64,000 bases of DNA, from assembly GCF_019355055.1 (NCBI RefSeq), contig NZ_CP048411.1, positions 2,445,501 through 2,509,500 on the forward strand. The letters run 5' to 3'. The position numbers and the translations under genes are program-made. The notes below the pieces were generated by a model. The model worked only from the letters and a program-made list of their open reading frames with translations. It did not search any database and had not been told where the DNA came from. Every line of letters begins with the position of its first letter. Within the stretch, counting starts at the first letter, position 1. Of the stretch, positions 21,948-30,577 are shown piece after piece. The stretch is from Pseudomonas sp. MTM4. Lineage in GTDB: Bacteria > Pseudomonadota > Gammaproteobacteria > Pseudomonadales > Pseudomonadaceae.

Positions 21948-22694
21948 TTACAGCGTGCTCATCAACTTGCGAACCCCCGCAACATGCCGCCGGCTGACCG
22001 TCAGTGGTTCGCCTTCGAGGCCCTTGAGGAACAACTGGAAATGGCCAAGCGGGGTGCGCTGCAGACGCTCGATGCGGTCGCGGTATACCAGCGCGTTGCG
22101 ATGGATACGCACGAAGCGGTCGCCGAATTCATCTTCCAGTGCCTTGAGCGGTTCATCCAGCAGCACCTCGCCACCTTCGTGACGCAGGGTGACGTACTTG
22201 TGGTCGGCGATGAAGTAGATGACCTGAGGCAGTGGAATCAGCTCGATACCCTTGCGGGTGCGGGCGCTGATGTGGCTGCGCGGTCCGCTACCAGACACCG
22301 CGGCGGGTCGGGTCAGTGCAGCGAGCTGAACCCGGTTGGGCCGCTCGGCCTTTTTCAGCGCTTCGGCAAGATGCTCAGGGCGTACTGGCTTGACCAGGTA
22401 GCCAACCGCGCTGACTTGGAATGCATCCAACGCAAATTCGTCATGGGCCGTGCAGAAAATCACGGCGGGGGGCGCATCGCGCTCGCATAGCTTGGCTGCG
22501 ACCTGAAGACCGTCGAGGCCTGGCATACGGATATCCAGCAACACGACATCGGGACGCAGCTCCTCAATCAGGGACAACGCTTCCTCGCCATTGGCGGCGG
22601 AAGGTTCCAGTACACGATAACCGTCAAGATCACCTACCAGTCGGCTGAGGCGCTCGCGGGCTAGAGGTTCGTCATCGACAATCAGAACATTCAT
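21948..22694 (-). CDS. algR: Alginate and motility response regulator AlgR (LytTR family)
   Basis: The 248-residue protein has a receiver domain (MNVLIVDDEPLARERL, phospho-acceptor in VVLLDIRMPGLDGLQ near residue 54) and a C-terminal LytTR DNA-binding domain (IYFIADHKYVTLRHEGGE to RRHVAGVRKL). AlgR of P. aeruginosa controls alginate, type IV pili and other virulence genes. The frame extends to 22727, but MNVLIVDDE at 22694 is the known family start. It overlaps the algZ stop by 4 nt. This coupling fits a cognate pair. Confidence 0.96.
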   Translation of the reverse strand: MNVLIVDDEPLARERLSRLVGDLDGYRVLEPSAANGEEALSLIEELRPDVVLLDIRMPGLDGLQVAAKLCERDAPPAVIFCTAHDEFALDAFQVSAVGYLVKPVRPEHLAEALKKAERPNRVQLAALTRPAAVSGSGPRSHISARTRKGIELIPLPQVIYFIADHKYVTLRHEGGEVLLDEPLKALEDEFGDRFVRIHRNALVYRDRIERLQRTPLGHFQLFLKGLEGEPLTVSRRHVAGVRKLMSTL

Positions 22695-23773
22695 ATGGAT
22701 CTGGCTTCCTGCTTTTGTGTCGCACATGGATAGCGTAGACAGGTGTAGTAACGGGCGTTATACCGCTTCACGCTGAGACTCGCTGCGGGACCGAAAAGTG
22801 CCGTTAGTCGTGCGTCTATATTGTGCAGGGCCTGTTGCGTGCCCCGTGATGGCTGCGTCTGAGCGCCGTCATCGAACGGGTTGCTGACTTCCAGATGAAA
22901 CATGCCGTCAACATAATTTGCCGTCACGCTGACCATACCGCCGTCGATGCGGGGCTGGATGCCATGGATCAGGGCATTTTCCAGTAGCGGCTGCAGCGTC
23001 AGTTGCGGGATGAGCAAATCATCCGGAACGCCGTCCACCTGCCACTCCACTTGCAGCCTGTCGCCAAGCCTGTAGTGCTCGATCGACAGGTAGCGGCGCG
23101 ACAGCTCCAGTTCGTCGCGCCATGGCACCAGCGTGCCTGGACGCGCCAGACTGGCGCGGAACAGGTCGGACAGATCCAGCACCGCCTGCTCGGCCTTGCT
23201 TGGATCGGTCACCACCAGGCTGGCAATGCTGTTCAGGCTGTTGAACAGGAAATGCGGGCGGATGCGCGCCTGCAGCGACTCGATGCGCGCCTTGAGCTCG
23301 GCCTGCTCCTGCCGCCGCCACTGGCTTTGCAGATAGAAATAGCGCAGCAGCAACCCCGACATGATCAGGCTGATCAGCGCATGTCGCAGATACAGATTGA
23401 CCTCACCGGCGCGCGTCAGCGGTCCGCCTAGCTGGTAGATATCCGCCACGGCGGTGCAGGCCAGCGTCAGCCCGACCACCATCACACAACAGGCGAGCCC
23501 TGCCGCCCAGGGCGATAGACGCGCCAGCAATGGCCGCAGCTGGCAGGTCAAGCCGGCCGAAAGCAGCATTACCCATTGCACGAACAACGAGGTCAGCGCC
23601 AGGCGCATCCAGTTGAAGCCGGGCTGCATCGGCTCGGCGAGGACGAACACCAGCACCAGCAGTTCGGCGAGCAGAACCAGACCAAGCAGCGCTTCCGGCT
23701 GGCACAGTTCCGGCACGAAGAAATCGTCGACTGGGTCGGCGGAGCGTGGCCGGTCAGGCCTTGTTATCTGCAT
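22691..23773 (-). CDS. algZ: Sensor kinase AlgZ (FimS), LytS-type histidine kinase
   Basis: The 360-residue protein has six or so N-terminal membrane segments (residues about 28-150) and a His_kinase domain of the LytS type. The phospho-acceptor histidine is in the motif RIRPHFLFNSLNSIASLV. The ATP-binding lid region shows PQLTLQPLLENALIHGIQP. The start at 23773 gives MQITRPDRPR; the frame runs further upstream without a ribosome site. AlgZ partners with AlgR in P. aeruginosa for twitching motility. The gene is divergent from a chemoreceptor gene, with a 256-nt gap. Confidence 0.93.
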   Translation of the reverse strand: MQITRPDRPRSADPVDDFFVPELCQPEALLGLVLLAELLVLVFVLAEPMQPGFNWMRLALTSLFVQWVMLLSAGLTCQLRPLLARLSPWAAGLACCVMVVGLTLACTAVADIYQLGGPLTRAGEVNLYLRHALISLIMSGLLLRYFYLQSQWRRQEQAELKARIESLQARIRPHFLFNSLNSIASLVVTDPSKAEQAVLDLSDLFRASLARPGTLVPWRDELELSRRYLSIEHYRLGDRLQVEWQVDGVPDDLLIPQLTLQPLLENALIHGIQPRIDGGMVSVTANYVDGMFHLEVSNPFDDGAQTQPSRGTQQALHNIDARLTALFGPAASLSVKRYNARYYTCLRYPCATQKQEARSI

Positions 23774-23932
23774 GGATCGAGTTTCCGCGCGGTCGGGATG
23801 CAATGAGCAGAGCGGGAGCGCAGCCTGCGCCGACGCACTTATGGCGGCATAGTCTATGCGACCCACCACGAACCGGTGCGTGACCTGCCTTCGTAACTTG
23901 CGTGACATCGAGCAAACGGTCGTCGGCAAAAC

Positions 23933-23959
23933 TAAAAAGTTGAGCTAAGGTGCCGATAA
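23933..23959 (+). promoter_or_regulatory. Sigma-28 (FliA) type promoter of the chemoreceptor gene
   Basis: A -35-like TAAAAAGT (23933-23940) is followed by 11 nt and then a perfect GCCGATAA (23952-23959). The consensus known for FliA is TAAAGTTT-N11-GCCGATAA, so the -10 box and spacing are exact. It points at the chemoreceptor ATG 71 nt downstream. Chemoreceptor genes are commonly in the flagellar FliA regulon. Confidence 0.8.
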
Positions 23960-24029
23960 CGGAATCGTGGCATAACAATATCAACCCACCCGTCACACTG
24001 GCTGCCCGTTGCGGCAGGAGGCCTGAGCC

Positions 24030-25961
24030 ATGTTGCTGTTCTCCTCGTTGCGTAGCCGCTTGCTGCGTCCGGTTTTCCTTACGCTGTTTGCCGCCGTCGT
24101 GGTTCAGATGGTGGTCGCGCTTGCTCTGACACGCGGCACCATCGGGGCGCTCGAACAGGAGATACGCAAGAACCTGAGCGAGGACGCAGCGCAGCTGCTG
24201 GGCGAGCTTCAGTCCGCGGACGTTGAAGTGCGCAGCGGATTGCTCAACCTGTCCGAACGCATGAAAAGCGATCTGGCGCAGGGGCTGACGCAACGGCTCA
24301 CCGATGAACAGATGCAACTGCAGAACGTCCTGGAACGCCATCTCAAGCAATCGGGCGACGATTTGGCCATCCTGCTGGCCGGCGTTGCGCCCGCGGCTAT
24401 CTGGGACAACGACACACCCGCTCTGACTGAATTCGTCAGGATGGCCCACCAAAACCCAGCCGTCGTTTTCGTCGTCTATTTCGACGCGGCTGGCAAACAG
24501 CTCACCCGTCATCTGAATCGCAACGACCCGAGGGTCAAGACGCTGCTGGACAAAGGCACTGGCCGAACCGCTTTCGACAAGATCCTGTCCGCAGCCGAGA
24601 ACGATCCGGCGCTGTATCTCGCCAAGACGTCCGTCAACCCCAAGGGCGCTGAAATCGGCCAGGTCATGCTTGGCTTGTCCACTTCGGCCGTTGACACCGA
24701 GCTTGCCGCCTTCAACAATCGCTTCCAGACGCTGATCGGGGAAACCTCGAGCATGGTCGAAACCGGCCTCGCCGCCACCGCAACCGAGAGCACCAAGGTG
24801 CTGGCGACGCGCTTGGCTGCCGCCGCCGATGTGGCGGAAACCATTGACGTGAACAGCCAAAAGACCGTGGAACGCTCGGCGACCGCGCTGCTATGGAAAA
24901 TCAGCCTCGGCCTGGCGGTGACCGGCGCGCTGCTGTTAATTGCCATCACGCTGGTGCTGGGCCGTCAGGTATTGCGCCGCCTCAGCTTGCTGGTGACGGC
25001 GCTACGGGGCTTGTCGGATGGCCATGGTGATCTAGCCCAGCGCGTGGAGATTCACAGCGCCGACGAAGTGGGTGACATGGCCGACGCGGTCAACCTGTTC
25101 CTGGCCAAACTTCAGCCTATCGTGCAGGAGGCTCGCACCATCGCTGTCCAGACCGGTGCCGAAATCGACGCGCTGGGAAGCCGCAGCAATGCCGCGGCGG
25201 CTGCCGCCGGACGTCAGCGCGACGAGGTCGCTGGCAGCCTGCAGGCGCTTGCGGAAATGACCAACCGTGCCCAGCAAGAAAGCCAGGCGATGCAGACGGC
25301 CATGGAACAGGTCGCCTCGATCCGCAAGGCGGCGCTCGACAACGAAGCGATTTCGGATCAGGTCGGCAAAACCATCGAAGCGCTCGGCGAAGGCGTACGG
25401 GGCAGCGCCGATGTGATCGAAAAACTGGCCAAGCAGAGCGAGCAGATCGAAATGGTACTGACGGTCATCCAGGGCATCGCCGAGCAGACCAACCTGCTCG
25501 CACTGAACGCCGCCATCGAAGCGGCTCGCGCCGGCGAGAGCGGGCGTGGCTTTGCCGTCGTCGCCGACGAAGTTCGCGCGCTCGCCAGCAAGACCCAGCA
25601 ATCCACCGGAGACATCCGCGCGCATATCGAAAGCCTGCAACGAGGCGCGCACGACGCCGTCTCAGCAATCGGCAAGACCGGCAAGCAGGCCGACAGCGGC
25701 CTGGCCTCGCTCACCACCAGCCGCGAGCTGCAGCAGGCATTGCAGCGCGCCGTGGCCCAGGTGCATGACGCCATGGAAAAGGCGACCCAGGGTGCCGAGC
25801 GACAAGCCGGCACCGCGGCGGATGTGCGCGAGCGCGTACAGGTGATTATGACCGAGGCCGAGCGATCCGCCGAAGCGGTTACCGCCACCGCGGCCAGTGG
25901 TCGAACGTTGGGTAGCCTGGCGCAGCGGCTCGAAGCCAGCCTGGGTCAGTTCAGGGCCTGA
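24030..25961 (+). CDS. Methyl-accepting chemotaxis protein
   Basis: The 643-residue protein has a classic chemoreceptor layout. There is one membrane segment at residues 12-34 and a periplasmic sensor domain of about 250 residues, with a Cache-like segment [16 protein letters not shown] second membrane segment spans about 289-311, followed by a HAMP domain and the coiled-coil signalling domain. The hairpin tip reads [20 protein letters not shown] (near residue 482), continuing into [12 protein letters not shown]. The signal it senses cannot be read from sequence. An AGGAGG site precedes the ATG by 8 nt, and a FliA-type promoter lies upstream. No CheR-docking pentapeptide is present at the C-terminus. 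PAO1, as I recall, has no receptor between algZ and argH. Confidence 0.95.
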   Translation: MLLFSSLRSRLLRPVFLTLFAAVVVQMVVALALTRGTIGALEQEIRKNLSEDAAQLLGELQSADVEVRSGLLNLSERMKSDLAQGLTQRLTDEQMQLQNVLERHLKQSGDDLAILLAGVAPAAIWDNDTPALTEFVRMAHQNPAVVFVVYFDAAGKQLTRHLNRNDPRVKTLLDKGTGRTAFDKILSAAENDPALYLAKTSVNPKGAEIGQVMLGLSTSAVDTELAAFNNRFQTLIGETSSMVETGLAATATESTKVLATRLAAAADVAETIDVNSQKTVERSATALLWKISLGLAVTGALLLIAITLVLGRQVLRRLSLLVTALRGLSDGHGDLAQRVEIHSADEVGDMADAVNLFLAKLQPIVQEARTIAVQTGAEIDALGSRSNAAAAAAGRQRDEVAGSLQALAEMTNRAQQESQAMQTAMEQVASIRKAALDNEAISDQVGKTIEALGEGVRGSADVIEKLAKQSEQIEMVLTVIQGIAEQTNLLALNAAIEAARAGESGRGFAVVADEVRALASKTQQSTGDIRAHIESLQRGAHDAVSAIGKTGKQADSGLASLTTSRELQQALQRAVAQVHDAMEKATQGAERQAGTAADVRERVQVIMTEAERSAEAVTATAASGRTLGSLAQRLEASLGQFRA

Positions 25962-26106
25962 TTCGCACCAGACGGAGTAATCACCTGAAGGAGGCCGCGA
26001 GCGCCCTTCCTCCCGCAGCGCTCGTCGCGGCGCACCCGATGAGGCGCCGGCCAACCCTGTTATCATCCGCGTTTTTTCCAGCATCCGATTTCAGCGAGCG
26101 CATTTC

Positions 26107-27501
26107 ATGAGCACCGACAAGACCAACCAGTCCTGGGGCGGCCGCTTCAGCGAGCCCGTCGACGCCTTCGTCGCCCGATTCACCGCCTCCGTCGAGTTCG
26201 ACAAGCGCCTTTATCGCCACGACATCATGGGCTCGATCGCCCACGCCACCATGCTGGAGAAAGCCGGCGTACTGAGCGTCGATGAGCGCGACGCGATCAT
26301 CGCCAACCTCAAGGACATCCAGGGCGAGATCGAAGCCGACAGCTTCGACTGGCGCGTCGACCTGGAAGACGTGCACATGAACATCGAGGCGCGGCTGACC
26401 GACCGCATCGGCGTCACCGGCAAGAAGCTGCACACCGGCCGCTCGCGCAACGACCAGGTCGCCACCGACATCCGTCTGTGGCTGCGCGACGAAATCGACA
26501 CCATCCTCGCCGAAATCACCCGTTTGCAGCAGGGTCTGCTAGGCCTGGCAGAAGCCGAAGCCGACACCATAATGCCGGGCTTCACCCATTTGCAGACCGC
26601 GCAGCCGGTAACCTTCGGCCATCATCTGCTGGCCTGGTTCGAAATGCTCTCGCGTGATTACGAGCGTCTGGTGGACTGCCGCAAGCGCACCAACCGCATG
26701 CCCCTGGGCTCGGCCGCGCTGGCCGGCACCACCTACCCGATTCAGCGGGAAATCACCTGCGAGCTGCTGGGCTTCGAGGCAATTTCCGGCAACTCGCTCG
26801 ATGGCGTCTCGGATCGTGACTTCGCCATCGAATTCTGCGCCACCGCCTCCGTGGCGATGATGCACCTGTCGCGCTTCTCCGAAGAGCTGGTGCTATGGAC
26901 CAGCGCGCAGTTCCAGTTCATCGACCTGCCCGACCGTTTCTGCACCGGCAGCTCGATCATGCCGCAGAAGAAGAACCCCGACGTGCCGGAACTGGTACGC
27001 GGCAAGACCGGCCGCGTATTCGGCGCCCTCGCCGGCCTGCTGGTGCTGATGAAAGGCCAGCCGCTGGCCTACAACAAGGACAATCAGGAAGACAAGGAAC
27101 CACTGTTCGACGCCGCCGACACTTTGCGTGACAGCCTGCGCGCCTTCGCCGACATGGTTCCGGCGATCAAGCCGAAGCGCGAAATCATGCGCGAAGCGGC
27201 CCTACGCGGCTTCTCTACCGCCACGGACCTGGCCGACTACTTGGTCCGCAAGGGCTTGCCGTTCCGCGACTGCCACGAAATCGTCGGCCATGCGGTGAAG
27301 TACGGCGTCGACAGCGGCAAAGATCTGGCCGAAATGAGCCTGGACGAGCTGCGCCGCTTCAGCGACCAGATCGGTGACGATGTGTTTGCGGTGCTGACCC
27401 TGGAAGGCTCGGTCAACGCTCGCGACCATATCGGCGGCACCGCACCGAATCAGGTGAGAGCAGCGGTGCAGCGCGGGCGGGACCTGCTCGCCTCGCGCTA
27501 A
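26107..27501 (+). CDS. argH: Argininosuccinate lyase
   Basis: ArgH splits argininosuccinate into arginine and fumarate, the last step of arginine synthesis. The 464-residue protein is full length. The superfamily signature [12 protein letters not shown] is near residue 281, and the catalytic regions [12 protein letters not shown] and [13 protein letters not shown] are present. It lies 145 nt after the chemoreceptor gene. A TATCAT-like -10 box may lie at 26060-26070, but I see no good -35. It is followed by a REPIN. Confidence 0.97.
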   Translation: MSTDKTNQSWGGRFSEPVDAFVARFTASVEFDKRLYRHDIMGSIAHATMLEKAGVLSVDERDAIIANLKDIQGEIEADSFDWRVDLEDVHMNIEARLTDRIGVTGKKLHTGRSRNDQVATDIRLWLRDEIDTILAEITRLQQGLLGLAEAEADTIMPGFTHLQTAQPVTFGHHLLAWFEMLSRDYERLVDCRKRTNRMPLGSAALAGTTYPIQREITCELLGFEAISGNSLDGVSDRDFAIEFCATASVAMMHLSRFSEELVLWTSAQFQFIDLPDRFCTGSSIMPQKKNPDVPELVRGKTGRVFGALAGLLVLMKGQPLAYNKDNQEDKEPLFDAADTLRDSLRAFADMVPAIKPKREIMREAALRGFSTATDLADYLVRKGLPFRDCHEIVGHAVKYGVDSGKDLAEMSLDELRRFSDQIGDDVFAVLTLEGSVNARDHIGGTAPNQVRAAVQRGRDLLASR

Positions 27502-27516
27502 GCACATGCTGTTTTC

Positions 27517-27582
27517 GTAGGAGCGAGCGTGCTCGCGAACGGGCTGTCCGCTGGGCCTTTTCGCGAGCACGCTCGCTCCTAC
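27517..27582. repeat. REPIN (paired REP palindrome) after argH
   Basis: Two 23-nt arms, 27517-27539 and 27560-27582, are perfect inverted copies of GTAGGAGCGAGCGTGCTCGC plus GAA, separated by 20 nt. The arm itself contains the short palindrome GCGAGC-GT-GCTCGC. This is the form of the Pseudomonas REP family built on GTAGGAGCGAGC, spread by REP-associated tyrosine transposases. No transposase is nearby. Confidence 0.9.
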
Positions 27583-27608
27583 TCAGATCAGGAAGACAGG
27601 AATTCCAC

Positions 27609-28091
27609 ATGCCTCTGAACATCCGTCCCGCCACTCGCGATGACGCCACGCTGATCCTGCGCTTCATCACCGAGCTTGCGATTTACGAGAAAGCCGAACA
27701 CGAGGTGAAGACCGATGCGGCAGGCATCGAGTCCAGCCTGTTCTCCGCAAACTCCACGGCACAAGCGCTGATCTGCGAGCGCGCCGGCGAGCCGATCGGC
27801 TATGCGGTGTACTTTTTCAACTACTCCACCTGGCTTGGCCGTAACGGGCTGTATCTCGAAGACCTTTATGTCAGTCCCGCAGCACGCGGTACCGGCGCTG
27901 GCAAGGCGCTGCTGCGGCATCTGGCGAAACTCGCTGTGGGCAAGGATTGCGGCCGTTTCGAATGGGCTGTGCTGGACTGGAACGAACCGGCGATCCGCTT
28001 TTACGAGTCACTGGGCGCCCGACCGCAGGAAGAATGGACAACCTATCGCCTGAGCGGTGATGCGCTGTTGGCACTCGCAAATACCGACTGA
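27609..28091 (+). CDS. GNAT family N-acetyltransferase
   Basis: The 160-residue protein has the GNAT fold: N-terminal IRPATRDDATLILRFITELA, the strand LYLEDLYVSPAARGTGAGKALL carrying the acetyl-CoA pyrophosphate loop (R/Q-x-x-G-x-G/A as RGTGAG), and a C-terminal AIRFYESLGARP. The early ELAIYEKAEHEV resembles the diamine/thialysine acetyltransferase (SSAT-like) branch. A polyamine-like substrate is therefore possible but not shown. The ATG is at 27609, 27 nt after the REPIN. Confidence 0.88.
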   Translation: MPLNIRPATRDDATLILRFITELAIYEKAEHEVKTDAAGIESSLFSANSTAQALICERAGEPIGYAVYFFNYSTWLGRNGLYLEDLYVSPAARGTGAGKALLRHLAKLAVGKDCGRFEWAVLDWNEPAIRFYESLGARPQEEWTTYRLSGDALLALANTD

Positions 28092-28170
28092 CGGAACCTG
28101 CGCGCGCCGTATTGGCCTACCGGTAACCTCTCACCCGACAGGTTCACTCCTGTCGCCAACCGGTACGCTT

Positions 28171-28698
28171 ATGACCGACCTCCGAACACTGCTGTTAAAC
28201 CAAGATACGCAAGGCGAAGAAGTCTTCGATACGCCCAAGGAGCGCCTGCAATTCTACCGCTCTGAAATCCATTTCGAGTCGACGCTGCTGGCCGAGCGAA
28301 CCAGTTCCTACCTGTCAGCGCAGTCGTTTTTGATGATCGCCTTTGCCTCGTCAATGGCCAATACCAACCCTGAATGGGGCAGTCTGTTCCGCCTGGTCGT
28401 GCCCGCAGTCCTGGCGGGACTGGGCCTTCTGACGTCTTTCCATGCGATGCCTGGGATCAAATCCAGCTTCGATATCATAGAGCGCTGGCACCAGAAACAG
28501 GCCGAGCTGCTACAGGTAGAGGGCCGCGCGGGCCTGCTACCGAACCAGGAGTCGGCATTGTTCGGCGAAGGCAACAGCCCCACCGGGGGTTATCGCTACA
28601 AGCGAACGCTGCTGTTTTCCTTGCGCACGCCGCTGATCTTTGCCTCGGTCTGGACACTTTTCGGTGGGTTTTGCGTAGTGCTGTATTTCTTCGGCTGA
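28171..28698 (+). CDS. Hypothetical membrane protein
   Basis: I do not recognise the family of this 175-residue protein. It opens with a soluble charged stretch (MTDLRTLLLNQDTQGEE, then KERLQFYRSEIHFES). Three hydrophobic stretches follow at about residues 48-60, 70-90 and 152-174, the last ending in GGFCVVLYFFG. The middle is polar. The chosen ATG at 28171 gives the soluble start; the frame runs upstream into the GNAT gene. It ends exactly where corA ends on the other strand: the stop codons abut as TGATCA. It lies 79 nt after the GNAT gene and could share its transcript. Confidence 0.65.
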   Translation: MTDLRTLLLNQDTQGEEVFDTPKERLQFYRSEIHFESTLLAERTSSYLSAQSFLMIAFASSMANTNPEWGSLFRLVVPAVLAGLGLLTSFHAMPGIKSSFDIIERWHQKQAELLQVEGRAGLLPNQESALFGEGNSPTGGYRYKRTLLFSLRTPLIFASVWTLFGGFCVVLYFFG

Positions 28699-29661
28699 TC
28701 AGAGCCAATCGCGGAACTTGAACCATGCGTAGGGAATAATCGCCGATACCACCATCATCGCCAGGGCCATCGGGTAGCCAAGCAGCCAGCCGAGCTCAGG
28801 CATGTGTTCGAAGTTCATGCCGTAGACCGTGCCGACCAGCGTCGGTGGCAGGAATAGCACGGCGGCGATGGAGAACACCTTGATGATGCTGCTCTGCTCG
28901 ATATTGATCAGGCCGAGCGTGGCATCGAGCAGAAAGGCGATGTCGCCCAATAGTCGCGCCTGATGCTCACCCAGCGAGCGCACGTCCCGCTCCAGCGCCT
29001 TCAAAACGCCTTTGGCTCCCTGCTTGGTCTCGCCGGCGTGCAGGCGGTAGAAAGCGATCAGGCGAGTCGAGCTGAACAGGCTCTCGCCCAGCTGCGACAG
29101 CAGCGAGCGGTGCTGACCAAGCTGCTGAATGATCTGCTGCAGGTCCGTGCGCTGCTCCTTGCGTTTATCGAAGACGCAACGCGACAGGGCCTGGAGCGCA
29201 ACCTGAACGTTTTCCAGCACGTCGGCGATACGGTCGACGATGGCATCGGCCAAGCCAAGAAAAATTTGGTGACTGGTGCCATACACCGATGGCTGCCGTG
29301 CACTTTTGGTTTCGAACTGGCGAAACGCACTGAGTTCGGCGTAACGCACGGTTACCAGGCAACGCTGGGTCAGGACGAAAGTGACTTCAGCGTTCTCCGG
29401 ACGGCGGTCGGCAATCCCCATTACCACTGTAGTCGTCATGAATATGGCGCCTTCCTCATCGTAAAAACGCGAAGAATCCTCAATTTCCGCCAGCTCTTCG
29501 CGGGTTGGGATATCCAGGCCCAGCGCCGACTCGACGAAGCGTTCCTCCTGCTGGTCAGGGGAAAGCAGGTCGATCCATAGCACATTGTCAGGGAGCGCCT
29601 GCAGATGCTGGGCAGCACGCCGCACCAGCGCGCCGTTTTCAAGACAGTGGAAAATGATCAT
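28699..29661 (-). CDS. corA: Magnesium/cobalt transport protein CorA
   Basis: CorA forms a pentameric Mg2+ channel. The 320-residue protein has a large cytoplasmic N-terminal domain and two C-terminal membrane helices, with the signature YGMNFEHMPE in the loop between them (about residues 278-287). Its C-terminal basic tail ends AWFKFRDWL. The gene is alone on its strand and its stop codon abuts that of the convergent membrane-protein gene with no space. Members of this family may also carry Co2+ or Ni2+. Confidence 0.95.
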   Translation of the reverse strand: MIIFHCLENGALVRRAAQHLQALPDNVLWIDLLSPDQQEERFVESALGLDIPTREELAEIEDSSRFYDEEGAIFMTTTVVMGIADRRPENAEVTFVLTQRCLVTVRYAELSAFRQFETKSARQPSVYGTSHQIFLGLADAIVDRIADVLENVQVALQALSRCVFDKRKEQRTDLQQIIQQLGQHRSLLSQLGESLFSSTRLIAFYRLHAGETKQGAKGVLKALERDVRSLGEHQARLLGDIAFLLDATLGLINIEQSSIIKVFSIAAVLFLPPTLVGTVYGMNFEHMPELGWLLGYPMALAMMVVSAIIPYAWFKFRDWL

Positions 29662-29805
29662 GACTTGGTCGCGTTCCTCGAAAGTCCATAGTAGGAATAG
29701 AGACCGACCCAGGCGAAGCGTTCAGGCGGCATCTGCTGCAGACGCGCAGCTTGCCGGGACACGCCGAAACACGCTATCAAGATGTTCCCTAACGAGAGTT
29801 GCTCC

Positions 29806-30075
29806 ATGACCGATACCACTGCCGACGACGACGAAACATTCGCCGAGGAAACGCTGATCCAGGCGATCGAAAATCAGCTGGAAGCCGGCGATCCACCTGC
29901 CACTCAGGCCACGCTGAACAAGCTGACCCTGGTCGGCTACGAACGCGACGAGATACTGAAGATGATGGCACTGGTGCTTGCCGACGAGATTCGGCAAATG
30001 CTCGAGCAAGACCGCCCGTTCGACGCCATCAGGTACGAAACGCAGCTGCGCAATCTACCCGATCTACCGGATTAA
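29806..30075 (+). CDS. Small acidic hypothetical protein
   Basis: The 89-residue product is acidic and helical (TADDDETFAEETLIQAIENQ). It has a conserved-looking core GDPPATQATLNKLTLVGYER. A similar small protein is found downstream of corA in other Pseudomonas, so it is probably a real gene of unknown function. A start at 29782 is possible, but GAGAG upstream of the ATG at 29806 favours the shorter form. No signal peptide or membrane segment is seen. Confidence 0.65.
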   Translation: MTDTTADDDETFAEETLIQAIENQLEAGDPPATQATLNKLTLVGYERDEILKMMALVLADEIRQMLEQDRPFDAIRYETQLRNLPDLPD

Positions 30076-30153
30076 CAGCCGAGCGCGGCAAGCTTGCGCA
30101 CAGCATCTACACTTCGCAGAACGAGGCCGATGTTCACCATTCAAGGAGCAAAC

Positions 30154-30399
30154 ATGTCCTTCACGTCCGATGTGATAGCCGAGCTGGAAATCCTTCGCCT
30201 GTTCAATCTCGACAACACGCTCGAAGGCCTGAAAGTGCACCACGACGCTGGAAATGCGGCCGTCACCGCCGCCGAACGCCTGCACGCGAAAGGCCTGACG
30301 ACCCAACCTGACGGTGGCTACCTGACCAGCCTCGGCCGCGATGCGGCCGAGCATGCGCAAGGGCTGCTGACCATCCTTTCGCAAACCGCCCCGGCGTAA
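30154..30399 (+). CDS. TIGR02647 family small protein
   Basis: The 81-residue protein (MSFTSDVIAELEILRLFNLD to ILSQTAPA) matches the TIGR02647 family of gammaproteobacterial proteins with unknown function. An AAGGAG site lies 5-8 nt upstream of the ATG and fixes the start inside a longer frame. The helical N-terminal half and the GLTTQPDGGYLTSLGRDAAE segment suggest a small DNA- or protein-binding domain, but that is only an inference. It sits upstream of cyaA, as in P. aeruginosa. Confidence 0.75.
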   Translation: MSFTSDVIAELEILRLFNLDNTLEGLKVHHDAGNAAVTAAERLHAKGLTTQPDGGYLTSLGRDAAEHAQGLLTILSQTAPA

Positions 30400-30413
30400 C
30401 GATGACCTTTTTT

Positions 30414-30435
30414 GGCGTGGCGCAAACGCCACGCC
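30414..30435 (+). terminator. Hairpin after the TIGR02647 gene
   Basis: A 9-bp perfect stem (30414-30422 with 30427-30435, loop CAAA) begins 14 nt after the stop codon. Only TT follows, but a T-run precedes it. It is a plausible weak terminator ahead of cyaA. Confidence 0.5.
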
Positions 30436-30577
30436 TTAAGGTTCGCAGCAAGCGGTCGCTCTACCTTCGAGTAACGGTCGCTGTAGTTCTTGCTCCGGCC
30501 AAGCCCGTGTTACCTTCCCGCGCCTAGCGCCTCGATAATCAGGTCCACAATCTTCGACCTCCGCACGAATTGCTTGA

